DNA of 64,000 nucleotides, taken from positions 88,755,795-88,819,794 of the forward strand of contig NC_134843.1 in the NCBI RefSeq assembly GCF_965363235.1, written 5' to 3'. The translations under genes and the position numbers were made by a program. This document shows, piece after piece, positions 32,240 through 43,190 of this stretch (position 1 is its first letter; each line of letters opens with the position of its first letter). This DNA comes from Mytilus galloprovincialis (lineage: Eukaryota > Mollusca > Bivalvia > Mytilida > Mytilidae). The notes under the pieces are model-generated. The model saw nothing but the letters and a program-made list of their open reading frames with translations. It had not been told where the DNA came from and did no database searches.

Positions 32240-33780
32240 CATATCAGACTAATACAGTAATCTCTGACAAAGGTCCATCAACAAATCCAATAATGGACAA
32301 CATATACATCAACAGAGAAGGCATCTATAAATTCATTAAAAATATAAATCATAAAAATGCAACAGGACCAGATAACATAACTGTAATAGTGTTAAAAAAA
32401 ACCATGAACACATGCACAGACATACTCACTCTAATTTTTACAAAATCAATACAAACAGGAAAAGTACCACATGATTGAAATCACGCATAATTAACACCTG
32501 TTTTCAAAAAAGGAGACACACATCATCCTGGTGACTATAGATCAACTAATTAACATGTATTTCCTGCAAATTATTAGAGCACATACTTGCAAGCAACATC
32601 ATAAAACACCTTGAATCAAACAACAAACTTCATGACTTGCAACACGGATTCAGGGCAAATAGATCTTGCGAATCCCAGATAATTTCACTAATTCACCAGC
32701 TGTCATCAAATTACGATAAAAATATACAAACCGATCTAATCATCATGGATTTCGGAAAACCCTTTGATAAAGTTCCACACAACTGTCTACTATATAAACT
32801 TAACTGTTTTGGTGTATCGGAACAAGCTACAAACTGGATGAAATATTTCGTATCTAATCGTACACAAACAGTCATATTAGAAAACCATTCCTCTGACAAC
32901 ATACCAGTTACATCAGGTGTTCCCCAGGGTACTATATAAGGTCCAATACTATTTTTAATACACACCAATGACTTACCAGACTATTTACATCACAGTCAAA
33001 TTAGGCTCTTTGCTGACGACAGTATCATTTACCGACAGATGAAATCAACATCAGATTGCCTTAAACTCCATGAAGACCTAGTAGGGGCAATCAAGTGGAA
33101 ATAGGACTGGCTAATGCAGTTCCATTCTGACACATGCAACATACTTCGAGTGACCAAAAAGAAAAGACCTATTCATTTTTATTATAATATGCATGGTCAC
33201 ATTCTTGATTCAGCTAAAAATGCAAAATATCTAGCCATTAGTATATAATCAAATTTAAAGTGGAACAAACACATTCAGAACATGACATCGAAAGCAAATA
33301 AGACCCTTGCATTCATCAGAAGAAATCTAAAAACAAACTCAGTAACCATCAAAGTCCGAGCATACCAAGCCATTATAAGACCGAAACTAGAATACTGCTG
33401 CACTGTCTAGGACCCTGACACAACAGAGAACATTAACTCCATAAAAAAAGTCCAAAGACGTGCAGCAAGATATGTATGCTCTAAATACCAATATACTAAA
33501 AAATGTAACAAAAATGCTTAACACACCTCACTGGCCATCGTTACAAGAAAGAATACTCAAAAGGAGATTAAATATGTTCCATAGAATTACAAACAACTAA
33601 ATTGCCATACCATATATTAAAATACTAGTTAAAAGCAAATCAAACACCAGGTCTAGACAAATTCGATGCAGCAAAGACAGTTTCATTTTTTTTCTGCCAA
33701 ACTACAAAAGACTGGAACAAATTACCTGAACCAATAGCCTGTAGCACCATTACTGAGTGCATTAAGGAGAAAATTACAAG
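32240..33780 (+). pseudogene. LINE reverse transcriptase and C-terminus (broken)
   Basis: KFIKNINHKNATGPDNI (32,330) opens the RT. HGFRANRSCESQ (32,641), IIMDFGKPFDKVPHNCLL (32,740), VTSGVPQGTI (32,905) and RLFADDSIIYR (33,002) are successive RT motifs, with FADD as the catalytic box. The C-terminal segment has NKTLAFIRRNLKT, AYQAIIRPKLEYC and RRAARYV, typical of Jockey/CR1-type elements. At least five stops interrupt the frame. Confidence 0.85.
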
Positions 33781-34430
33781 AGAAATTCTCCTTCACACTT
33801 AAAAATACCTACATGTTTAAATATGTATCTTATTTTTATCTTACACCAAAAATTAAAAATAAAAATTGAAAAATATTACTTACATATATATAATTGGAAA
33901 ATTATTATGAAATTAGAAAATATGTTTTTTAATTATCAACAATATTGTTAAACCAGGCATGCGCAGGAAAATAATCACCAACCAGTTAATGTTTTTCTGT
34001 TTTTTAAAAAGAGAAAAGAAGAGAAGGAATATCTGAGTAGTTATCTTACTTCCTATACATTTTTAGGAATATGATTGGTAAAAAGCAACGGCGTAGACAC
34101 CGTGTATATTTCATGTAAGGTTAGTAGGCGAGGCTTATTTCGATACACGATTAGTGGTGGTATTACGTCCCTTTATAAAAACAAAACGGTACTGAGAAAA
34201 AATCTTAAAGGTTTCAACAGACGATGAATTTGATGATGAAAGATTGAAATAAATTCATAAACACATTTAAAGCTAACAAGTTGTCATTTTTGACATTTGT
34301 TCTTGAAAAACCAATGGAAGTAGTTTCTTAATGCTAACGACATTGAAGACTTGCTCACTTTGATAGGTCATTAGTCTAAATACTACATGTTTTAAAAGAT
34401 ACTAGTAGTCGGTAAGATAAATTCGTTACA

Positions 34431-34566
34431 TAGTGTGCTTGTGACTTAATTACGGTATACTTAGTATATTGGGTCAGTAAATCATATGGGGATTGGACAT
34501 TCGATCTCACCCCATATGGAATGCACTGACTCCCTATATACCGTATCAGATCAATAGCACACTATG
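34431..34566. repeat. imperfect palindrome with CATATGGGG arms
   Basis: TACATAGTGTGCT...ACGGTATA...GGGTCAGT...CATATGGGG on the left pairs with CCCCATATG...ACTGACTCCCTA...TATACCGT...AGCACACTATGTTA on the right. Similar in style to the hairpins at 31,057 and 38,528, so probably a family of foldback inserts. Confidence 0.65.
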
Positions 34567-34803
34567 TTACTAATATTATTCTGAACAGCATCGATATATA
34601 TATAAATGACACCAATATTCCACCAAATAAGTTGAATATCACTCTAGAGTAGAAATGCAGAAATGCGAATGACTTATTCTTCAACTGGTAACGATAATTA
34701 GCAACGTTATGTCATCATTTGGTAAAGTATTTTTGGTAGTACATAATGAATAAAAAAATCTGCCCGCAAGTGTAAATCTTGCTTGATGAATTTTAAATAT
34801 TAC

Positions 34804-35077
34804 CGCCAGCAGAACTTCCTCCAACTCCTGCTGCGGCAGTCCCTCCAACAGCAGCGCCAATTCCGGCCCCAGCTGCTGTTCCTGTTGCTGTTGCTCCTGC
34901 AATCGCTCCACCAGAAGCTGCTGCTCCAACTGCACCTGCAACAGCGGAGGCAGTCCCAGCACCCATTCCAGCAGCACCGCCCAAAGTGCCACCAGATGCA
35001 GCAATTGAACCAATAAAAGGCACAGCTGCACCTCCTGATATAATTGCAGCAGCACAAGCAGTCGTTGCAATGACCAT
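34804..35077 (-). CDS. Gly/Ala-rich paralogue B, exon with start
   Basis: ATG at 35,077 follows a good acceptor (CCTTTTTTATCTTTCATAG, AG at 35,084-35,083), as in the partner gene, where the acceptor directly abuts the ATG; so a 5' UTR exon is likely in both. The 91 codons encode a hydrophobic run dominated by G, A and S (AVAGAVGAAASGGAIAGATA) that could form membrane helices. It ends in phase 1 at GGC-G|GTAATA. If the acceptor is not used, an upstream in-frame ATG at 35,111 would add MAIPFLSFIAK, making a leader-like N-terminus. The low-complexity composition faintly recalls the ISG12/IFI6-27 interferon-inducible family, but I see no decisive motif. Confidence 0.75.
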
Positions 35078-35084
35078 TTTAGCT

Positions 35085-36705
35085 ATGAAAGATAAAAAAG
35101 GTATTGCCATTATTCTTTTTACAAGATTTTTTTTGATTATCAAATGAATTGGTCATTCCGAAATATTTAAGTTCATTTTGATATTAATCTACAATCATAA
35201 AAAAAAAATAATGTTCTTAAAAAACTCCACAAAAAAAAATAAATATTCAGCGAATTTCAACGATATCTCCCTTAAAACATGAATGTTAATTTACCATACT
35301 TACCGTTTTGTCAGTACCCACCGTCAAGAATACATCACGTTGTATTGCCTACATATTATATCCTACCTGATAGATGATTACTATTTATAAATTAGTGAAA
35401 GAAGAAATTTCCAATATTATTTATAAATCAGTGAAAGAAGAAATTTCCAATATTATTTATAAATCAGTGTAAGAGGAAATTTCCAATTCGGTAATTTCGT
35501 TTTTTGTACTAGCGTTATTTTTTATATGTAGGTTAAAAATTTTCATCGAAGCGTATTGTTATTATTTGGGGTATATACGATAGGCGATTGGCATAACGTT
35601 GTATTGCATACATATATCGTAACTGAGTACTATTTATAAGTCAGTATAAGAATTTGGTTTTCCGTTATTGTACTGGTGTTATTTTTATATGATTGATAAC
35701 AACTTAACGGAAACTTTTGTTATCATTTGGTGGTTGATTCAGTGGTCGCTTGGCATCATTTAAACAAGGTTAGTGTTTTAACATAAATGATTATTAAATT
35801 AAGTAGATATTCTATGTGCATCGTTAAGGTAATTAATTCATCAGTCTAATTTGATTATAGCTCTTCATCTTTTATATAAGCTTTAGATTTCAAATATTTT
35901 GGCCACGAGCATCACTGAAGAGACATGTATTGTCGAAATGTGCATCTGGTGCAGGAAAATTGGTACCGTTTGTGTTATTGCAGACGTTTATACGCGATTA
36001 TATCTATTTTCATATAAAATTTCCGTGTGTCTTATTGAACAAAAAACACTATCGACACATAGTTGATAGTCTCTGTAAATTGTTTACTTCTATAGACATA
36101 ATGGCGTCCGTAAAAATACGTAATGTAAATATACGATTGAATCAGTATTAATAGTTTAAGCTAAATAATTTATAATCCAAAACGTATTAATAAAATTGAA
36201 GAACTTATCAAACATAAAAAAAACCAAAAAAACTAAAAGTTCCTTATAGATTAAGAAAGAGCACGATCCATGTAGCTGAACGACCATTTTATAAGTTCCA
36301 AAAAGCCAGAATAAAGTGAAAACGAATGGCATCGTCTTCTTATATTAAAAATAAAGGCAGCACACATCGTTTTGTTCATCAATTGAAGATCTATTACATG
36401 GGCGCATTACTTAGCACATACGGATTTGTGTGGATGTGAGGAGATTGAACTAGAAAGCTGCTTGTCAATGTAACTAAGGGGTTTGGGGGGATGGGAGACC
36501 CGAAAAAAAGTTTAATCTGATTAAAACCCATTGAAGAAGAAATAAATTGTGTTCAGAAATACGGATATACAGTAGATCAGAAGATTATATTCATTCTCTA
36601 AATAATGATGCTTAAAACAAATCTTGATTTATTCCTCAACCATCTGAATCCAATTAACAAAGAAGGGTATTACTAAAATAAAATATTTGTTATTATATAT
36701 TTTAG
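35085..36705. promoter_or_regulatory. divergent intergenic region between paralogues B and C
   Basis: About 1.6 kb separate the two start codons, which point away from each other. It should hold both promoters and 5' UTR exons, none of which I can define with confidence. It contains a three-unit repeat of about 37 bp (ATTTATAAATCAGTGAAAGA, 35,386-35,480) with a stray unit near 35,632, and a hammerhead motif at 35,909-35,952. Confidence 0.5.
35909..35952 (+). ncRNA. hammerhead ribozyme motif, second type, intact core
   Basis: GCATCA + CTGAAGA + GACA(TGTAT)TGTC + GAAA + TGTGCATC + TGGTGC. The core is canonical (position 7 may be any base). Stem II is four perfect pairs, stem III is short, the cleavage triplet is ATC (after 35,946), and stem I forms six pairs (UGGUGC with GCAUCA, one G-U). 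Sequence and stem II differ from the 8-kb type. Flanking GGCCACGA and AAATTGGTACC resemble flanks of the other type, so the two are probably distant relatives. Confidence 0.85.
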
Positions 36706-37296
36706 ATGACGATATTAACAGCCGGTTCGTGTGCGTTCATAATCACCTCTACTGGTAATGCTTTACCTGCAGTTGTTGGTTCCGCTGCGGGGGTTGTTGC
36801 TACAGGTGTAAAACTTTGGATTCAATCTCAACCTCTCAAGGTTGCCATGGCAACAGCTGTGGGAACCGGTACATCATCAGGAGCTATTGCTGGAGCTGTT
36901 GCTACTAAAACTGCAGCCAGTGCTTTCACAGGTGCTCTAGTAGGAGGCTTGTCTGCAGGAAGTGTTGGATCTGCAATGGCTGGAGGTATTGCTGTTGCTT
37001 CTGGGACACTTTCGTCAAGTCCTTTATGTTTGCTCACTGTCGGAACTAATTCAAATGGAAATCAGATAACACAGGACTGTTGGAAACAAGTAGTACACGA
37101 AACATCAGAGGAGCCATCTAATGGGATAATTCTGAACGATTTGATCTCTCATCCAAATGTTGCTGACGTAACAGTAATACCATGTGGTAGTCTTCCATAT
37201 GTCGTCATTGAGAATAGATGGAATGAAAAATTTGAAATCGAATATGTTGCACTACTTGACTCTGACAAATTGTCTTTACACATTCAGCCTCTCTGA
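36706..37296 (+). CDS. Gly/Ala-rich paralogue C (single coding exon)
   Basis: 196 residues. The ATG at 36,706 lies immediately after an acceptor (TATATATTTTAG), implying a 5' UTR intron. Residues 1-110 are hydrophobic and G/A/S/V-rich (GSAAGVVATGV, GAIAGAVATKTAASAFTGAL, GGLSAGSVGSAMAGG), suggesting membrane-inserting helices. Residues 120-196 form a charged domain with QDCWKQVVHETSEEPSNG, LNDLISHPNVADVTVI and VVIENRWNEKFEIEYV, shared with paralogue B on the opposite strand. A poly(A) signal AATAAA lies at 37,410. Function unknown; a small secreted or membrane effector is one possibility by composition only. Confidence 0.85.
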   Translation: MTILTAGSCAFIITSTGNALPAVVGSAAGVVATGVKLWIQSQPLKVAMATAVGTGTSSGAIAGAVATKTAASAFTGALVGGLSAGSVGSAMAGGIAVASGTLSSSPLCLLTVGTNSNGNQITQDCWKQVVHETSEEPSNGIILNDLISHPNVADVTVIPCGSLPYVVIENRWNEKFEIEYVALLDSDKLSLHIQPL

Positions 37297-37409
37297 AACT
37301 GAATTAAGCCACTAAAACAATTATAATAATATGTCCGATGTAAACTTTAATATTGTACAGTAGTATAACATGTGGTCATATTTTATTGTAATGTATTAGT
37401 TGAAGATAA

Positions 37410-37415
37410 AATAAA
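37410..37415 (+). terminator. poly(A) signal of paralogue C
   Basis: AATAAA 114 nt after the stop codon, the only canonical hexamer before the repeat that starts at about 37,450. Confidence 0.55.
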
Positions 37416-37454
37416 CGGTGTGAATAACGATACTGTCTTCATTAAACAATTAGT

Positions 37455-38640
37455 CATTTACAAGAATGGTAAAAGAGGGAAGAAAGATACCAGAGGAACA
37501 GTCAAACTCATATATCGAAAATAAACTGACAACGCCATGGCTAACAAAGGAATAAACAACCAGACAAATAATAGTACACAAGATACAACGTAGAAAATAT
37601 AATACTAATCAACGCGCACCCCACCAAGAACTGGGGGTGATCTCAGGTGCTCCGGAAGGGTAAGCAGATCCGGCTCCACATGTGTTGCTTATGTTATTAC
37701 AAACCCGGTAAATAGTTTAATTCGGTATGTCACATTCGTGAAAAGGGAAGGAGATTGTAGTTAGGACATCAGGAACACATCCGATATCATCTGGGAAACG
37801 GTAATTCCTTAACGGTCAACCAACACGTGATGGCGTCAGTAAAATTTTCGAAGAGATGATTTCAACTTCATCATTTGGAACTCTTGGTTAAATAGCTTCA
37901 TTGTGAGCAGCAATCCTCAATAAAAAAAACCATGATATGAAATACAAGCCCGGGAATATCGTAGCAATTGGGAGATATATACTCGTATGCAGGCGCTGAT
38001 GGAATGTTGCCATATAGAAATGGAAAGTTCACAAATGGGAAGGTGAAATCATCTTTTTTGTCGTAAAGTTTTGTTTTCAACCGACCCTCATTGTCAATTC
38101 TAGATGTAAGTCAATATATGAGACAGAATTAACAGTATCTGTTGTATCCTTTGTCGTTAGTTCGATGGGATAGATGCGTTCAACATAGTCATCAAATTTT
38201 GAATTATTTAATGAGAGAACATCCTCTATATAGCGGAAAGTAAAGTTAAAGGATATTGCTATCTTTCTTCATAAGAAGTTAATGTATGAAGTCAGCCTCA
38301 TACTGATAAAGGAACAAGTCGGCAAGAAGAGGGGCACTATTGGTTCGCATTAGAATGCAAAAAGTCTGTTGAAAAAACGCGTCCTCCAAACGCAACAAAA
38401 ATGTTGTCAATCAAGAAATCAAACATCTTGATAATGTCAGTTTCAGAGAATATTTTGTGTGTATTAGAGTGACTCTTTACAAAGTCGGATTTATCCTTCC
38501 CTAAGACAAGATTATTAGTTTCACAGCATGCAATTGTTCTAATACGAGAATTTATCGGGTCAATAAAGTTTATATCGGGTGAGGCGAAGCCAAACCCGAT
38601 ATGCATTTTATTGACTCGATAAACAATTGCACACTGTGTA
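37455..38640 (-). mobile_element. RT family 1 element, best-preserved 3' half (-)
   Basis: On the minus strand from about 38,610: SPDINFIDPIN, FVKSHSNTHKIFSET, FLIDNIFVAFGGRVF; an RT palm segment near 38,170-38,240 (LSLNNSKFDDYVERIYPIEL); GRLKTKLYDKKDDFTFP and VNFPFLYGNIPSAPAY near 38,030; then LRKFY...HHVLVD near 37,850; then a 3' UTR and end at about 37,455. The element is 5'-truncated and broken several times. The coding order is that of an animal reverse transcriptase that I cannot place in a clade without a search (non-LTR or Penelope-like are the candidates). Confidence 0.7.
38528..38631. repeat. 104-bp hairpin at the 5' edge of the RT fragment
   Basis: TTTATCGGGTCAATAAA...TATATCGGGT-GAGGC pairs with GAAGCC-AACCCGATAT...TTTATTGACTCGATAAA, and the outer GCAATTGTT with AACAATTGC. 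A third palindromic insert of the same general style as at 31,057 and 34,431. Confidence 0.7.
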
Positions 38641-39010
38641 GCGAATTTATCATGATTTTGTTATATTACATATTATTATTTTTAAATTCAATTATTATGA
38701 CAATATCAACCAAATATATTTAGATATTTAGTTTAAAACTGTGAAAAATGAAAAATATAAGAACTATTAAGAAACTAAATATTTTTTATTAGGTAAATCG
38801 TACAAGGGAGATAATTCCAATTTACGTAATAAAAAAATTTATTAGGACAATGTCAGCCAATCAAATTGCAAGACATTACTCTGCATCAGGATAAACTTGT
38901 ATCTACGTTGGCCTTTTTTTTTAGGAAACAAAGCAATACCTACTCTTTTGATTAATTAATCTTTTAGTTTGGAATTGGGAATACTTGTGTAAAGTGTAGT
39001 CAAATGTTTT
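38641..39010. other. non-coding gap
   Basis: AT-rich, with no gene or shared repeat recognised. Confidence 0.4.
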
Positions 39011-39014
39011 AATA

Positions 39015-39330
39015 CTATTGCAAAACATGTTTAACCCCGCCGCATTTTTGCGCCTGTCTCAAGTCAGGAGCCTCTGGATTTTGTTAGTCTTGTATGATTT
39101 TTAATTTTAGTTTCTTGTGTAAAATTTGGGGTTTAGTATAACGTCCATTATCACTGAACTAGTATATATATTTGTTTAGGTGCCAGCTGAAGGACGCCTC
39201 CGGGTGCGGGAGTTTCTCGCTGTATTGAAAACCTATTGGTGACCTTCTGCTGCTGTCTGGTCTATGGTCGGTTTGCTGTCACTTTGACACATTCCCCATT
39301 TCCATTCTCAATTTTATTGCAAGGTGAAGG
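39015..39330 (+). mobile_element. RT family 2, solo 3' UTR (+)
   Basis: ACATGTTTAACCCCGCCGC ... CAAGTCAGGAGCCTC ... GGACGCCTCCGGGTGCGGGA ... TTCCCCATTTCCATTCTCAA is the reverse complement of 9,165-9,455. Severely 5'-truncated. Confidence 0.75.
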
Positions 39331-39690
39331 AGTCTTAGATTATATGTACTCTAAAAGATCTTAGGATTTTCCTTGTATCCACATCTGGTTCACGTCACCT
39401 CTAGAATAGGCAGTCTCACAATAACTTTAAAGTCCGGCATGTGAAAGCCTCACACACTATAGGAAGAAGGATTATATTAATACATAACATAAAATCCCTA
39501 CACACGCATACCTAAACAAATGGCAAATCTTTTTATTGCTTATAATCTAGTCATAGCGAAGCCTTTAAAATACAAGTAAAGCTCACACATGAACGTGTGA
39601 CAGTCCCTTTTATGAAATTACACGAAATTCGTAACATGATGCCCTAGACGCTACATCTGAGCATTTAAGATTGATACAGGAATAAATGAT
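39331..39690. other. non-coding gap
   Basis: No gene or shared repeat recognised. Confidence 0.4.
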
Positions 39691-40125
39691 GCAGCACCTG
39701 CATACGGAGTATATATCTCCCAGGTGTTACGATATTGAATGGCTTGTATTACACATCCTGATTTTTTGATAGAGAGTTGCTGCTCATAAGGAATCTATGA
39801 AACCAAGAGTTCGAAGTGGTGAAGTTTAAATCGTCCCTTCGTAACTTTTACGGATGCCATCATGAGTTTGTTGACCGTTAAGGAATATCCGTTTCACAGA
39901 TGATAGCAGATATGTTCATAACGTCGTAGCTACCATCTTGTTCCCTTTTAACGAATGTGACCTACCGTAATAAAATTATTACCGGGCTGGAACTTACATG
40001 AGCAACAAGACAGAGCCATATGTATGTTTGTCTGTCTTTTCTTTTTTTATCCATGACTTAGTCAGTTTATATTCGAGTTTGAATATCCCTCTGGTATCTT
40101 TTGCCTCTCTTTGAATTTTGGTGAC
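39690..40125 (+). mobile_element. RT family 1, C-terminal and 3' UTR fragment (+)
   Basis: CAGCACCTGCATACGGAGTA ... GGAATCTATGAAACCAAGAG ... CATCATGAGTTTGTTGACC ... CGAATGTGACCTACCG matches the reverse of 37,500-37,990 and the direct copy at 52,155-52,690. Broken. Confidence 0.7.
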
Positions 40126-40905
40126 ATCACTTTTACCCTTTTTAAGTTGTGCCCCGTAACAAATTGAAACATTGCTGAAGTTTGCCTCAACGAAATGTCA
40201 TGATTCCTATTCAATATGCTTATTACAATAACTCACAGGACTTTGATCTGAGTTTTTTGGATAGAAACATTGTGTAAACGTTTCATAATATTTGGTAAAG
40301 GCGCACTCAGGTTAGAAAACGGAAACGAAAAATTCAGCATCCGTTTTTCATTTATAAAAAGGCATAACTCTTGGACGATAAAAAAAATGACGCTACAACA
40401 ATTTTAACTCAGATCAAATACAAATTTTGATAGCGCCACTTTTACCGTTCATAAATTATATCCCGTATACGTTATATGTAAGCGGGGCATAACCTGTGTC
40501 CCATGAACTCTTTCCCCAAAGTTATAGTGATAACTTAACATAAATAAAACGTGAACAATACATTTTTTGTATACACATTGTGTACTTAATTCAGCATATC
40601 TAAATAACTAATATCAGTTTTATGCAGTTTCTCTCAGTTTGATGTTGTTAATCGCTTCACAACGCAAAAATGAATGAACTAAACGGCGGTTATACCATCG
40701 ACGACTACTGAACGACATGTTTTAGATTTGAGACAGGCACATATAAAGAATGGAGCTGAGCTAAACATGTTTTATTCATGTATTAAAATGATTTTTTTAA
40801 CATCCTTTATTCTACAATAGCAGTACTCGCTTACGAAAGTGAAAATGAACAATCTAGATCCACAATTAGTATACGAGTGTATATTTTGCAAAGTTGCAAA
40901 TTGTT
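40126..40905. other. non-coding stretch
   Basis: No gene recognised on either strand. Confidence 0.45.
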
Positions 40906-40909
40906 ACAT

Positions 40910-41760
40910 ATTGGCTTATATGTCGATCAAAGGGAGGCGAAATATACTAAAGAAATATTCAAACTCATAAGTCGAAAACAAACTGACAATTCCATGGTAA
41001 AAATACCATACTCACTGCCTCATTACATTAACCCTTCATAAAAGCTTGTAAGTAAATCAAGTGTTATGGAACAAATACGTGAAAATCAATCGAGTTTTGA
41101 GCGATATACGAATACATCAAAGCTTGAGGTCATATTAAATCGTTATCGGGCATATTATACTGCTCTTGTTGTATGCATTTAGTTAGAGAAAACAAAATAC
41201 ACCAAAAGAAACATTTGTTTTTTAAGAATTTAATACCATATATCAACTTTGCAGGAATTGAAACCATTATTGTTATTGAATTCACTTAAATCACGCTATG
41301 AAAAATAAAAAAAAATGATGCACAAATGTTAAATTTGAACATAGATATCTTAATCTATAAACATTTATAGAATAATCGTTATACACAAACCAGAAATAGA
41401 ACAATCCTACGTTTTGAAAATTTTCATGAGAAAATGTGTTATTTATAAATAGTTTACAGTAACTCTATTTTTAGAAAAAGGCAAGTTTTGTTTCCGTCGT
41501 GAATTGGTTCTTATTTATTTAGTTGACAACAGCAGGTGGTAGTTACAGACATGCTATTTATAATTATGTATGTTACATTATCAGTTTGTAGCAGATACTA
41601 TTACGTTACAAAATAGATGTTTTTCGAAAATGATATGTTGACTGTAAATTGTGTCAAGGTAGAGATAACATTTGATGATCTTTGCGGTTTTCAAAATCTA
41701 ATATTTTCACTTATCTTTTTTATTTCTATTAAAACAAGTAAAACAGAGAATTTATGATCA
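40910..41760 (+). repeat. segmental unit R1 (first of three)
   Basis: Shares TTGGCTTATATGTCGATC, GAATACATCAAAGCTTGAGG, TTTGCAGGAATTGAAACC, GTTGACTGTAAATTGTGTC with units R2 (43,190-43,847 plus 48,587-48,800) and R3 (49,660-50,160). A small insert resembling the RT family 1 3' end interrupts it at about 40,930-41,030. Contains a conserved mini-exon candidate at 41,254-41,307. It includes the unoccupied version of the site that the 4.74-kb element entered in R2 (41,638-41,660). Confidence 0.75.
41254..41307 (+). CDS. candidate terminal mini-exon (unit R1)
   Basis: After a TTTGCAG acceptor the sequence reads ELKPLLLLNSLKSRYEK then TAA. The same frame, acceptor and stop recur in R2 (about 43,448) and, more diverged, in R3 (about 49,681, ELKSMLLNPHNSRYEI-stop). 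Conservation of the frame in three copies suggests a former or present last coding exon; no upstream exon could be joined with confidence. Confidence 0.3.
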
Positions 41761-43190
41761 GTGCTTGCAAATTCAAAATGTCCACGTAGAGGAATCGTCC
41801 ACAAACTTCGTTCCTTTCGCAAAGTCTGCATAACAACCATAGACCATCATATGTTGGCATAAATATATCGACATCTACTTCAAGCTCGACTTCAAGTCAA
41901 TATTTTTTCATATCGGATTGTTTTGATATTGCACACTATTTCGCAATATTTTTCATAACTTATTACGGTATCGCCGCACAAGTCGACATAAAATACATCG
42001 ATAAGTATAATATAACGCAACAAGTCAATAGCAACAACAACAAAAAATATACCTATAGTCACGCTTCCGTATGTCTGTAATAATGGGGAAAATGAAGATA
42101 CACATCTTTTCTTATTACAATTTAATAGATTGACCTCGAAATGAGAAATATATAAAAATAAATAACTGTTATTTTTAAAAATAGTATAACGTTTACACTG
42201 TTGACAAAAGTTCTCTACTTGTAAATTGGTAAATAATAACTCTGCATTATTACTTAATTAGACTGTCTTCCTCTTTCATGTCAGAGTGTTTAGATATAAG
42301 GATGTGAAATAATATGATATATCTATATGTAACTTTACTAAGTTACATGTAAATTAAAATAATTATATATGCAATGGGTCTTAACCATTTATCGTTAATG
42401 AGTTTGTGCCAATTAAATGTTTGTATTTGTATTTGTATTAAACCATAGTCCTAATCGCACTAAATATAAACATGCATAGATTGTGTTATATAGAGAATAA
42501 AACATGACAAAATCCAAGTGTCCGATAACAAACCGAGAGCCGAATACCCGGGGACTGATATAAGTCGAAGGTGATACAGCATGTGATACCGATTTGATCA
42601 TGAATTCATAATTTTTCATATATTTTAACAGAGGAATTATTTTTCCAAATTGAAGTCTTCATCCGAAAAACAAAATTGGTTGAGGATTGATAAAGCAACA
42701 AATATGAATTTTACATCACGCAAAAGGCAGAAATAGGGCCGACTTTTTAGGTTGAACACTTGTTTTACATATATTTTGTTCGTTTAAACCAAGGATCCAT
42801 GTACATCACCGAAGATGCAATTTACAAGTATACATTAAAAACAGACACATTGTTGGATCCATGGTGAAGCATATCTGATGAAAGGATCTGCCATCAACAC
42901 TTATTTTTCCAAATTACAATTTCAAAACATAGATTAAGAATTTTTATTCTAATGTAATTCCTTTGTATCAATGTTTCTGATTGGATGATAGTAAGCGTAC
43001 AATTCTCTATCTCCTTGTCTGTAACTAAGGAAGCCGACATTTTGAATTGCGGAATGTATGGACATGTAATTTCTACAATGATAAGCAAAAAACTCAATTG
43101 TTGCACCTAGAAATCGTCTTTTTAACAAATTTTATTGCATTCTGAAGCGGTTAAGAAGCCAGAAAACGTTCGGTGGCAACGTTTGACGCC
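41761..43190. other. spacer between units R1 and R2
   Basis: No gene recognised. GGATCCATG occurs in inverted copies at about 42,794 and 42,855 flanking 50 bp. Confidence 0.4.

Larger units (their letters stand above)
30640..33800 (+). mobile_element. LINE, Jockey/CR1 group, broken
   Basis: Read on +: part of the apurinic endonuclease domain (GTETWLSNDTSAYEYI near 30,700; ELIWAKITPKGNKTTYLGAYYRPP at 31,266; NGDFNLGNIDWSN at 31,418), then a linker and reverse transcriptase. The first endonuclease segment is separated from the rest by an inserted hairpin-bearing sequence (about 30,820-31,235). Several in-frame stops and frame changes mean it is dead. It lies antisense in the intron of paralogue B. 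The 5' end is missing or unrecognised; the 3' end fades into AT-rich sequence near 33,800. Confidence 0.85.
29254..34803 (-). other. 5.55-kb intron of paralogue B
   Basis: Phase 1 intron from donor GGCG|GTAATA (GT at 34,803-34,802, -) to the acceptor at 29,255-29,254. It contains a tandem repeat, a broken LINE in antisense and two palindromic hairpins. The partner gene has no intron at this place. Confidence 0.7.

Noticed and set aside
34681-35070. Leu/Gln-rich and Cys/Ser-rich ORFs opposite or overlapping paralogue B
   Set aside because: They are frame shadows of the Gly/Ala-rich exon, produced by GCN/GGN codon runs.
42870-42895. Isolated CTGATGA sequences (e.g. here and near 62,635) as hammerheads
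   Set aside because: No stem II and GAAA box follow at the required spacing.
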